64,000 nt of DNA from an uncultured Serinicoccus sp. (lineage in GTDB: Bacteria; Actinomycetota; Actinomycetes; Actinomycetales; Dermatophilaceae). The notes beneath the pieces are model-generated. The model ran no database searches. It was not told the DNA's origin and saw only the letters and a program-made list of their open reading frames with translations. Below are positions 25,186-32,283 of this stretch, piece by piece; the stretch's first letter is position 1, and every line of letters begins with the position of its first letter. The translations under genes were made by a program, and so were the position numbers. The DNA lies in NCBI RefSeq assembly GCF_947500995.1, contig NZ_CANMUA010000008.1:1-64000 (forward strand), written 5' to 3'.

Positions 25186-26352
25186 TCAGGTGCGCTCGAG
25201 CACCTCCACGGACAGCACCGTCGGGAGGTGCCGGGCGACCTCCGCCCAGCTCTCCCCCTCGTCCAGGCTGGCGAAGACCGAGCCGGTGTTGGTGCCGAAG
25301 TAGAGCCCCGCCGGGTCGCCGGCGTCGCCCGCCATCGCCTGGCGCAGCACGGTGAAGAAGCACGACTCCTGGGGCAGCCCGGCCCGCTGCGCCTCCCACG
25401 TCGAGCCGCCGTCGGTGGAGCGCCACACCGCGGCGGCGGCGTCCGGCGGGTACCGGCCTTCCATGTCCCCGTTGAGCGGGATGGTCCAGATGGTGTCGGG
25501 GTCGCGCGGGTGGACCCGCATCGGGAAGCCGAAGGTGGAGGGCAGCCCGGCGGTGATGTCGCTCCAGGTGAGGCCGCCGTCGCCGGAGCGCCACACGCCG
25601 ACGTGGTTGCGCTGGTAGAGCACGTCGCCCGGCCCGGGCGCCCTGACGATGTGGTGCACGCACAGGCCCACCTCGCCGCCCCCCGGTCCCCCCGGGTGGT
25701 CAACCGCGGCGGCGGCGTCCGGCTCGTCGGGCAGGGCCAGCGCGTTGCGCCGCTCCCACTGGACCCCGGCGTCCTTGGACGCGAAGACCCCGGCGGCGGA
25801 GATCCCGAGCCACACCCGGGACGGGTCGCCGGGGTCGGCCAGGATCGTGTGCAGCACCAGCCCCGCCGCGCCCGGGTTCCACTCCTCCGCCGACGGGTGC
25901 CGGCGCAGGCTCTCGACCTCGGCCCAGGTCACCCCGCCGTCGTCGCTGGCGAGCAGCGCCGCCGGCTTGGTGCCGGCGTACAGCCGGTCCCCGGCCAGGC
26001 CGAGGGACCACACCTGGCTGAACTCCTCGCCGAACGGCACGTCCTGGGGGCTCCACCCGACCGCGGCGGCGAACTCGGGGTCGGCCGCGGCCCACGCGTC
26101 CATGGCGCCGGTCGTCAGCCGGCTGAGCTCCCAGGTGCCGCCGCCGTCGGTGGAGCGCCACACGCCCGCACCCGACCACTCACCGCCGCCGCCTGCCCAG
26201 ATCGTCCCGGTCACGGGGTCGCCGACGACGTGGTTGATCGGCCACCCGTCGCAGAAGGGGCCCCGCACCGCCCAGCCGACGTCCTCGTCGCGCCGCTCGA
26301 GGACGAACGCCCCCTTGGTCGTCCCGACGAGCAGCACCGGTCGCCTCGCCAT
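25186..26352 (-). CDS. BNR/Asp-box beta-propeller protein (sialidase-like fold)
   Basis: 388 aa with at least five Asp-boxes (STDGGGTW, SDDGGVTW, SGDGGLTW, STDGGSTW, SLDEGESW) spaced along the protein, indicating a propeller of the WD40/YVTN/BNR glycosidase-like group. There is no signal peptide, so it looks cytosolic. The arginine triad and Tyr/Glu pair of true sialidases are not obvious, so an enzymatic role is uncertain. It is 93 bp upstream of the YciI-sigma pair on the same strand and could share regulation. Confidence 0.75.
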   Translation of the reverse strand: MARRPVLLVGTTKGAFVLERRDEDVGWAVRGPFCDGWPINHVVGDPVTGTIWAGGGGEWSGAGVWRSTDGGGTWELSRLTTGAMDAWAAADPEFAAAVGWSPQDVPFGEEFSQVWSLGLAGDRLYAGTKPAALLASDDGGVTWAEVESLRRHPSAEEWNPGAAGLVLHTILADPGDPSRVWLGISAAGVFASKDAGVQWERRNALALPDEPDAAAAVDHPGGPGGGEVGLCVHHIVRAPGPGDVLYQRNHVGVWRSGDGGLTWSDITAGLPSTFGFPMRVHPRDPDTIWTIPLNGDMEGRYPPDAAAAVWRSTDGGSTWEAQRAGLPQESCFFTVLRQAMAGDAGDPAGLYFGTNTGSVFASLDEGESWAEVARHLPTVLSVEVLERT

Positions 26353-26465
26353 GGCTCCGCCCTCTCCGCGCCGCCGCCGTGGCGGCGCCTCGACCTGATC
26401 CTGGCACGTCCCACCGACCGACGTCAGGAATGCGCCTCGGGTCGAGGGTGGGGCAGCAGAGGGCG

Positions 26466-26840
26466 TCAGGGAGTCGGAGGGCGGGTCCCCTCGGGTGGCT
26501 CGGTCTCGCAGTCGGCCCACACCTCGACCATCTCCGCAATGACCCCGTCACGCGCGGTCACGAACATCGCGACCTCGAAGTGCGAATCGGCACCCTCGGA
26601 GGTGCCGGTGACGTGCGCCCGCCCGGCCACCCGGTCACCGGCCCCGACGACCTCCTCCAGCCGCATCCGGCCGAAGCCGGGGTAGTCAGCGTTGAAGCGC
26701 ACCCAGGAGTCGCGGTCGAAGGTCTCACCCGTGTGCACCAGCCGGGACCGGAAGTCCGGCGCCAGCAGGGCAGGCAGGCCGGACCACCGACGGTCGTCGA
26801 TCGTCTCGACCAACGCCCGGAGCAGCGAGACGGCATCCAC
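26466..26840 (-). CDS. NTF2/SnoaL-like small protein
   Basis: 124 aa from GTG 26840, with a fold pattern of the nuclear transport factor 2-like family: a helix (VSLLRALVETIDDRRWSGLPALLAPDFRSR), then strands (VAGRAHVTGTSEGADSHFEVAMFVTARDGVIAEMVEVWAD). Members bind small ligands or act as isomerases/hydrolases; no function can be assigned. TAGCAT sits 7 nt before the GTG, so a leaderless start is preferred; an ATG at 26870 would add ten residues. Confidence 0.75.
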   Translation of the reverse strand: MDAVSLLRALVETIDDRRWSGLPALLAPDFRSRLVHTGETFDRDSWVRFNADYPGFGRMRLEEVVGAGDRVAGRAHVTGTSEGADSHFEVAMFVTARDGVIAEMVEVWADCETEPPEGTRPPTP

Positions 26841-26847
26841 GAGGCCG

Positions 26848-26853
26848 ATGCTA
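26848..26853 (-). promoter_or_regulatory. -10 box of a probable leaderless promoter (NTF2-like gene)
   Basis: TAGCAT on the minus strand, 7 nt before the GTG at 26840. Confidence 0.45.
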
Positions 26854-26885
26854 GGCCAGGCCCACGCCATACCCGCTGAGTCTGC

Positions 26886-27728
26886 TCACCGGAGCGGTTG
26901 ATCACCGCCGAACTCACCGGGGGTCATCCCGGTGACCGCCCGGAAGTCGTGGGTGAAGTGCGCCTGGTCGGCATACCCGAGCCGAGCCGCCAGCTCCGAC
27001 AGCGACTCGGGCCCCGGGCCGACCTTGAGCGCAGCGACGGCGTCGTGCAGGCGGCGTCGCTGGATGAGCCACTTGGGGCTGAGCCCGACCCGCTGCTCGA
27101 TCAGCCGTTGCAACGCCCGCTCCCCCAGCCCCGCCCGCCGCGCCAGCTCGTCCACCCGCGTCACCTCGGGGTGGTCGCGCACCCAGGTCATGAGGTCGTT
27201 GACCAGCAGTCCGGCGTCGTCCACGGGCAGGTACGCCCTCAGCCACCGCTCGGTCTCCGCAATCGCCTCGGCATGCGCGTCCGGCGAGCCGGGCGCGTCC
27301 GCCATCGCGCGGCGGACCTGCACCACCAGGGCCTGGGTGCCCGGCCCGGGCAGCTGAGACAGGTCGAGGTGGGAGTCCCGGACCGTCGCCACCGAGCGCC
27401 CCAGCAACAAGCGGCCAGCCGCGGGCCGGAGCAGGGTGCCGACCGCCCAGCCCTCGCCCTCGAGCGTCACCGAGGACCGGCCACGGACGACCCCAAAGAA
27501 GCGGGCATAGGTGTTGCTGATGACGACGAGGCATGCCGGGTGCTGCAGCGTGCTCTGCGTCGAGGGAACCGCGAGCGACCACACCGGGATCCAGTAGCGC
27601 TCCACGAGGTCGCCCAGGTCGGGAGAAGGCGGATAGCGGTAGATCGGCGGCGAGGGCCGGCTCGCCCCCGTCAGATGGGCTCGGTCGACCGGGTCCGTCG
27701 GTCTGGTGACGCCCTCGTCTCGGGACAT
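26886..27728 (-). CDS. AraC-family transcriptional regulator
   Basis: 280 aa. The C-terminal double-HTH AraC domain is at ~180-275 (RVDELARRAGLGERALQRLIEQRVGLSPKWLIQRRRLHDAVAALK, LAARLGYADQAHFTHDFRAVTGMTPGEF). The N-terminal part resembles DUF6597-type sensing domains (LVERYWIPVWSLAV). It is divergent from the DinB-like gene 51 bp away and is its likely regulator. A GATAAT box 7 nt before the ATG suggests a leaderless transcript. Confidence 0.9.
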   Translation of the reverse strand: MSRDEGVTRPTDPVDRAHLTGASRPSPPIYRYPPSPDLGDLVERYWIPVWSLAVPSTQSTLQHPACLVVISNTYARFFGVVRGRSSVTLEGEGWAVGTLLRPAAGRLLLGRSVATVRDSHLDLSQLPGPGTQALVVQVRRAMADAPGSPDAHAEAIAETERWLRAYLPVDDAGLLVNDLMTWVRDHPEVTRVDELARRAGLGERALQRLIEQRVGLSPKWLIQRRRLHDAVAALKVGPGPESLSELAARLGYADQAHFTHDFRAVTGMTPGEFGGDQPLR

Positions 27729-27735
27729 GTGTCGG

Positions 27736-27741
27736 ATTATC
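27736..27741 (-). promoter_or_regulatory. -10 box of a probable leaderless promoter (AraC gene)
   Basis: GATAAT on the minus strand, 7 nt before the ATG at 27728; the closest match to the sigma-70 consensus in the window. Confidence 0.55.
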
Positions 27742-27779
27742 ACAAGAGGTGGCACCAGTAGAGCGGTCATGGTGGCTGC

Positions 27780-28334
27780 ATGGACCAGACAGCACGCAGA
27801 TTCGCCGAGCGCACCGCGCAGTTCACCCAGATCGTTCGCGGGGTCAAGGACCGATGGGACGCCCCCACGCCGTGCGCAGGCTGGACCGGGCGCGACGTCC
27901 TCGCCCACGTCATCCAGACCGAGCGCGACTTCCTCGGGCAGCAGGGCTTCGACCTCGGGGCCGCCCCCGACCTCGCCGACCCCGCCAGGGACTGGGAGGA
28001 GCACGCCGAGCAGGTCGTGGACATCGTGGACCGGGACGGGGTCGCCGCGCGGGAGTACGACGGCTTCTTCGGCCCGACGACCCTCGGAGCCACGATGGCC
28101 GACTTCTACGGCTGGGACCTTCTCATCCACGGCTCCGACCTGGCCCGCGCGAGCGGGCAACCGTGGTCAGTCGACGAGGAGCAGGCCACCGCGCTGACCG
28201 CCGTGTCCGACGGGTGGGGCGAGGCGCTCTACAGCGAGGGCATCTGCGCCCCTGCCATCGATGTCCCGGAGGATGCCTCACCGACGGACCGGCTGCTCGC
28301 CCGGTTGGGCCGGGACCCGCGCTGGCACCCCTGA
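27780..28334 (+). CDS. TIGR03086-type DinB-like metal-binding protein
   Basis: 184 aa four-helix-bundle protein. It has the actinobacterial DinB/maleylpyruvate-isomerase-N features: TPCAGWTGRDVLAHVIQTERDF (metal-binding His), FYGWDLLIHGSDLARASGQPWSVD, and a final RLLARLGRDPRW. Relatives bind a divalent metal and some are mycothiol-dependent isomerases or transferases; the substrate is unknown. The ATG lacks a clear ribosome-binding site. It is divergent from the AraC gene. Confidence 0.82.
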   Translation: MDQTARRFAERTAQFTQIVRGVKDRWDAPTPCAGWTGRDVLAHVIQTERDFLGQQGFDLGAAPDLADPARDWEEHAEQVVDIVDRDGVAAREYDGFFGPTTLGATMADFYGWDLLIHGSDLARASGQPWSVDEEQATALTAVSDGWGEALYSEGICAPAIDVPEDASPTDRLLARLGRDPRWHP

Positions 28335-28369
28335 GCGGTCCTCACCGCCCTCTCGGGTAGGCCGACGGC

Positions 28370-29809
28370 TCAGTCGCCCAGCTCGGCCCGGCGCCGCACG
28401 ACGAAGGCCTCCAGCTCCTCCCGCACGGCGTCGTCCAGCGGTGGCGCCTCGTAGGCCTCCAGCCGGGAGGCGACGACGGCCGAGGCGCGGGTCGCGGTGT
28501 CCGGCGACCCCTTGGAGGTCCACCGCTCGAAGTTGTCCGCGCTGGACAGGAACGGCCGGTAGAAGCAGGTCCGGAAGCGCTCCATGGTGTGCATCGCCCC
28601 GAGGAAGTGCCCGCCGTGCCCGACCTCGACGTGCGCGTCGAAGGCCAGCGACCCCTCGTCGATCTCCAGCGGCCGGAACTCGTGCTGCAGCATCTCGATG
28701 ATCTGGCAGTCGACGACGAACTTCTCGAAGCTGCTGACCAGGCCGCCCTCGAGCCAGCCGGCCGAGTGCATGACCCAGTTGGTGCCGGCGAGGAAGGTCG
28801 GGAGCAGCGTCATCGTCGCTTCGTAACCCGCCTGGGCGTCCGGCACCTGGGAGCTGGTCAGCCCGCCGCCGCCGCGGAACGGCAGCCCGAAGTGCCGCGC
28901 GATCTGCCCGGTGCACAGCAGCCCCAGACCGGACTCCGGCGTGCCGAAGGTCGGCGACCCCGACTGCATGTCGATGGTGGACAGGAACGACCCGAAGATC
29001 ACCGGCGTCCCGGGCCGGATGGTCTGAGCCAGCGCGATCCCGGAGAGCGCCTCGGTGATCTGCTGGGTCAGGGCCGCGGGGATGGTCACCGGTGACATCG
29101 CCCCCATGAGGATGAACGGGGTGAGGACGACGGGCTGCCCGGCGCGGGCGTACTCGAAGAGCGCCTCGAGCATGCGGTCGTCCCAGCGCAGCGGGCTGTT
29201 GCAGTTGATGAGCGAGATCGAGGCCGGGGTGACCTCGATCGCCTCGCGCCCGCCGAAGAGGATCTCCCCCATCGCGATGACGTCGCGGGCGTTCTGCCCC
29301 GACACCACGTTGCCCATGTAGATCTTGTCGGTCTGCGTCATGAGCGCGAGCGTCATGTCCAGGTGCCGCGAGTCCAGCGGCAGGTCGTTGGGCTCGCAGA
29401 CGACACCACCGGCGGAGTCCAGCACGTCGAAGCTCTGCGCCAGCCGGGCGAAGCGCTGGTAGTCGTCGAAGGTGCCGTCCCGCCGCGCGTCACCCTCGCG
29501 CACGAAGGGCGGGCCGTAGACCGCGCCGAAGGCCATGCTGTCGCCGCCGATGTGGACCGAGCGCTGCGGGTTGCGCGCCTGCACGTCGAACTCCCGCGGC
29601 GCCTTCGCGACCTGCTCCAGCACCCAGTCCGGGTCGAGGTATGCCGTCTCCCCCTCGACCTTCTGCCCCGCCTGGCGCAGCAGCTCGAGGGCGTCCTCGC
29701 TCGCGAACTGCACCCCCACCTCGGTCATCAGCCGGCGCCACGCGCCATCGAGCTGGTCCATCGCCTGCTCCGAGAGCACCTCGTACCTCGGCATGCGGTT
29801 GACGAACAT
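28370..29809 (-). CDS. MttB-superfamily (non-pyrrolysine) corrinoid-dependent methyltransferase
   Basis: 479 aa trimethylamine-methyltransferase-family protein with no in-frame amber codon, so it belongs to the non-pyrrolysine branch that includes glycine betaine methyltransferases. The family core is FGTPESGLGLLCTGQIARHFGLPFRGGGG followed by TSSQVPDAQAGYEATMTLLP. It would transfer a methyl group from a quaternary amine to Co(I) of the corrinoid protein encoded divergently. The dimethylglycine-dehydrogenase-like operon nearby points to glycine betaine, but carnitine, choline or proline betaine are not excluded. GGAGGAG lies just before the ATG. A 32-bp palindrome separates it from iclR. Confidence 0.88.
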   Translation of the reverse strand: MFVNRMPRYEVLSEQAMDQLDGAWRRLMTEVGVQFASEDALELLRQAGQKVEGETAYLDPDWVLEQVAKAPREFDVQARNPQRSVHIGGDSMAFGAVYGPPFVREGDARRDGTFDDYQRFARLAQSFDVLDSAGGVVCEPNDLPLDSRHLDMTLALMTQTDKIYMGNVVSGQNARDVIAMGEILFGGREAIEVTPASISLINCNSPLRWDDRMLEALFEYARAGQPVVLTPFILMGAMSPVTIPAALTQQITEALSGIALAQTIRPGTPVIFGSFLSTIDMQSGSPTFGTPESGLGLLCTGQIARHFGLPFRGGGGLTSSQVPDAQAGYEATMTLLPTFLAGTNWVMHSAGWLEGGLVSSFEKFVVDCQIIEMLQHEFRPLEIDEGSLAFDAHVEVGHGGHFLGAMHTMERFRTCFYRPFLSSADNFERWTSKGSPDTATRASAVVASRLEAYEAPPLDDAVREELEAFVVRRRAELGD

Positions 29810-29876
29810 CCCACTCCTCCTCCCCGCCCCCGGGCGGACCCGGGCGACGCGCCGGACGCCGCACCCTTGCGCCGTC

Positions 29877-29908
29877 TCACGATATGGGCATACGCTCCCA
29901 CATAGTGA
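29877..29908. promoter_or_regulatory. 32-bp palindrome between the mttB-like and iclR genes
   Basis: TCACGATATGGG and CCCACATAGTGA flank CATACGCT; the arms match at 10 of 12 positions. It lies 68 bp before the methyltransferase ATG and 41 bp before the iclR ATG. It is a good candidate operator for the IclR protein, controlling both directions. Confidence 0.65.
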
Positions 29909-29948
29909 GCACTCAGGGAAGAGGGCTCAGAGAAGAGGGACACGAGGA

Positions 29949-30707
29949 ATGGCGACTCAGGGGACCCAGGCGATCGACCGGGCGGCGGACCTCGTCGTGC
30001 GTGTCGTCCAGTCGCCCGACCCGCTGAGCACCCCCGACCTGGCCCAGGCCACCGGCCTGGCTCGCTCGACCGTGTCCCGACTGCTGTCAGCCCTGGAGCG
30101 CTCGCACCTCATCTCGCGCGACGTCGAGGGCAACGGCTACCTGCCCGGCCCGCTCTTCGAGCAGTACGCCGCCCGCACCGACACCCGCGACTGGCTCGCC
30201 CGCGAGGCGCAGCCGACGATGGCCGCCCTCAGCGAGGCCACCGGCGAGACCATCAACCTGGGCGTGCCGGTCGGCACCTCCGTGGTGCAGATCGCCCAGG
30301 TGGACTCCACCTTCCTCATCGGCAGCCGCGACTGGGTCGGGGTGAACCTGCCGGCCCACTCCTCCTCGCTCGGCAAGACCCTGTACGCCTTCGGCGCGCT
30401 GGAGCTGCCCGACCGGCTGCCCTCGCTCACCGCGCGCACGGTCACCGACCCGGACGCGCTGCGCGCCGAGTTCGAGGTCATCCGGGCCCGGGGCTGGGCG
30501 ACCACCGTCGACGAGCTGGAGGTGGCCCTCACCGGCATCGGCGCCCCCGTCCGGCTCCGCGGCCGCCTCGTCGCGGCCATCGGCGTGTCCGGCCCCACCT
30601 CCCGACTGTCCGGCCGGCTCGACGAGCTCGGCCGCCTCGTCTCCGGGCACGCGGACGACCTGTCCGGGCGCCTCACCGAGCCGCACGTGATGAAAGGTGC
30701 CTCATGA
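29949..30707 (+). CDS. IclR-family regulator of the corrinoid methyltransferase cluster
   Basis: 252 aa. HTH (AIDRAADLVVRVVQSPDPLSTPDLAQATGLARSTVSRLLSALERSHLI) and IclR effector domain (GETINLGVPVGTSVVQIAQVDSTF, NLPAHSSSLGKTLYAF, GWATTVDELEVALTGIGAPV). It is the first gene of the operon iclR-corrinoid protein-methyltransferase-RACo-DUF1638, each linked by 4-bp overlaps except the last, and is divergent from the mttB-like gene. An inducer such as the methylated amine is likely. Confidence 0.9.
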   Translation: MATQGTQAIDRAADLVVRVVQSPDPLSTPDLAQATGLARSTVSRLLSALERSHLISRDVEGNGYLPGPLFEQYAARTDTRDWLAREAQPTMAALSEATGETINLGVPVGTSVVQIAQVDSTFLIGSRDWVGVNLPAHSSSLGKTLYAFGALELPDRLPSLTARTVTDPDALRAEFEVIRARGWATTVDELEVALTGIGAPVRLRGRLVAAIGVSGPTSRLSGRLDELGRLVSGHADDLSGRLTEPHVMKGAS

Positions 30708-31381
30708 CTCCCGACGAGCTCCTGCAGGGCCTCTACGACCGCACCCTCGTGGGCAACGGTCCAGGCGTCCTGGAGCTGACCCACCAGGCCCTCAGCATGG
30801 AGATGGAGCCGCAGGTGCTCCTCTTCGACGCCCTCATCCCCGCCCTGGAGGAGGTGGGGGCGCGCTTCGAGCGGGGCGACTTCTTCGTGCCGGAGATGCT
30901 CATCGCGGGCAAGGCCATGGCTGGCTCGATGGAGGTGCTGCGACCCCTGCTGGCCGATACCGGCGTGCAGACCGTCGGCACCTTCCTCATGGGCACGGTC
31001 AAGGGTGACGTCCACGACATCGGCAAGAACCTCGTCAACATCATGCTGGAGGGCGCCGGCTTCGAGGTCATCGACCTCGGCGTGCAGGTGGCGCCGGAGA
31101 AGTTCGTGGCCGCCATCGAGGAGCACCAGCCCGACGTCGTCGGCTTCTCGGCCTTCCTCACGACGACCATGCCGATGTTCAAGGCCAACATGAACGCCCT
31201 CGAGAAGGCGGGCATCCGCGACGAGGTCATCGTCATGGTCGGCGGCGCGCCGGTCACGCAGGAGTACGCCGACGCCGTGGGGGCCGACGGCTACGCCGCC
31301 GACGCCTCCGCGACGGTCAAGAAGGCGAAGGCCCTGCTCAAGGACCGCCGCGCCCGCACCGGGGCGGCGGTGCCGGTATGA
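30704..31381 (+). CDS. Corrinoid (B12-binding) methyl-carrier protein
   Basis: 225 aa. A B12-binding-2 helical domain (~residues 1-90) is followed by a Rossmann-type cobalamin domain with the diagnostic GDVHDIGKNLV motif; His104 is the lower axial cobalt ligand. It continues VIDLGVQVAPEKFVAAIEEHQPDVVGFSAFLTTTMP and VMVGGAPVTQEYADAVGADGYAADA, as in MtgC/MttC proteins. It shuttles the methyl group between the MttB-like enzyme and the methyl-THF methyltransferase encoded next. Start and stop overlap its neighbours. Confidence 0.93.
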   Translation: MTPDELLQGLYDRTLVGNGPGVLELTHQALSMEMEPQVLLFDALIPALEEVGARFERGDFFVPEMLIAGKAMAGSMEVLRPLLADTGVQTVGTFLMGTVKGDVHDIGKNLVNIMLEGAGFEVIDLGVQVAPEKFVAAIEEHQPDVVGFSAFLTTTMPMFKANMNALEKAGIRDEVIVMVGGAPVTQEYADAVGADGYAADASATVKKAKALLKDRRARTGAAVPV

Positions 31382-32283
31382 GCCCGGCGTGGGGGTCGGC
31401 GGCGCTGGCCGGGGGCCCGCTGCACACCGTGCTCCGCTCGGCCACCAAGGAGGTCGTCATCGGGGCCGACCAGCGCTTCTGCGTCATCGGTGAGCGCATC
31501 AACCCCACCGGTCGCAAGGTCTTCCAGACCCAGCTGCGCGAGGGCGACCTGTCGGCGATCGAGAAGGACGTCGAGGCGCAGGTCCTCGGCGGCGCCGACG
31601 TGCTCGACGTCAACATGGGCGTGCCGCTCACCGACGAGGCCGACCTGCTCGTCCGGGCGATCCAGGTCGTGCAGGCCCGCACCGACCTGCCGGTCTGCAT
31701 CGACTCCTCCGTCGTCGAGGCCCTGGAGGCCGGGCTGGAGGCCTACCAGGGCCGGGCGCTGGTCAACTCGGTGACCGCCGAGGACGAGCGGCTCGAGGCG
31801 ATCCTGCCGCTGGTCAAGAAGCACGACGCCGCGGTCATCGCGCTGCCCAACGACGCCGACGAGATCCCCATGGAGTCGGGCAAGCGCCTGGAGCTGGTGG
31901 AGAAGATCGTCCGGGTCGCGACGCAGGAGTACGGCATCGCGCTGCAGGACATCGTCATCGACCCGCTGGCCATGCCGATCGGCGCCGACAGCACCGTCGG
32001 CGTGACGACCCTGGAGACCGTCGCCGGGGTGCACGAGCGCTGGGGCCTCAACATGACCTGCGGCGCCTCCAACGTGTCCTTCGGCATGCCGGGCCGGCAC
32101 GCGATCAACGGCGCCTGGCTGCCGCTCGCGATGGCCGCGGGCATGACCAGCGCGATCATGGACGCCCGGACCGCCGAGGTGGTGGACTCGGTGCGTGCCG
32201 CCGACCTGCTCCTCGGGCACGACGAGTGGGGTATGTCGTGGATCGCCACGCACCGCGCGCGGCAGGCGGCCGCTGCGACGTGA
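31378..32283 (+). CDS. Methyltetrahydrofolate:corrinoid methyltransferase (pterin-binding, MtgA/MtvA type)
   Basis: 301 aa. Pterin-binding TIM-barrel: RFCVIGERINPTGRKVFQTQL, GGADVLDVNMGVP, LPVCIDSSVVEALEAGL, RALVNSVTAEDERLEAILPLV and NMTCGASNVSFGMPGR are all characteristic. In this context it should move the methyl group from methyl-Co(III) to tetrahydrofolate, giving 5-methyl-THF. The first ~25 residues have no family match. Overlaps with the genes on both sides indicate one operon. Confidence 0.92.
   Translation: MSPAWGSAALAGGPLHTVLRSATKEVVIGADQRFCVIGERINPTGRKVFQTQLREGDLSAIEKDVEAQVLGGADVLDVNMGVPLTDEADLLVRAIQVVQARTDLPVCIDSSVVEALEAGLEAYQGRALVNSVTAEDERLEAILPLVKKHDAAVIALPNDADEIPMESGKRLELVEKIVRVATQEYGIALQDIVIDPLAMPIGADSTVGVTTLETVAGVHERWGLNMTCGASNVSFGMPGRHAINGAWLPLAMAAGMTSAIMDARTAEVVDSVRAADLLLGHDEWGMSWIATHRARQAAAAT

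Noticed and set aside
25186-26352. True sialidase
   Set aside because: Asp-boxes are present, but the catalytic arginine triad is not evident and there is no signal peptide. They indicate a propeller fold only.
28370-29809. Pyrrolysine-containing MttB
   Set aside because: The reading frame has no internal amber codon and no pyl genes are nearby, so it is the non-pyrrolysine branch of the family.
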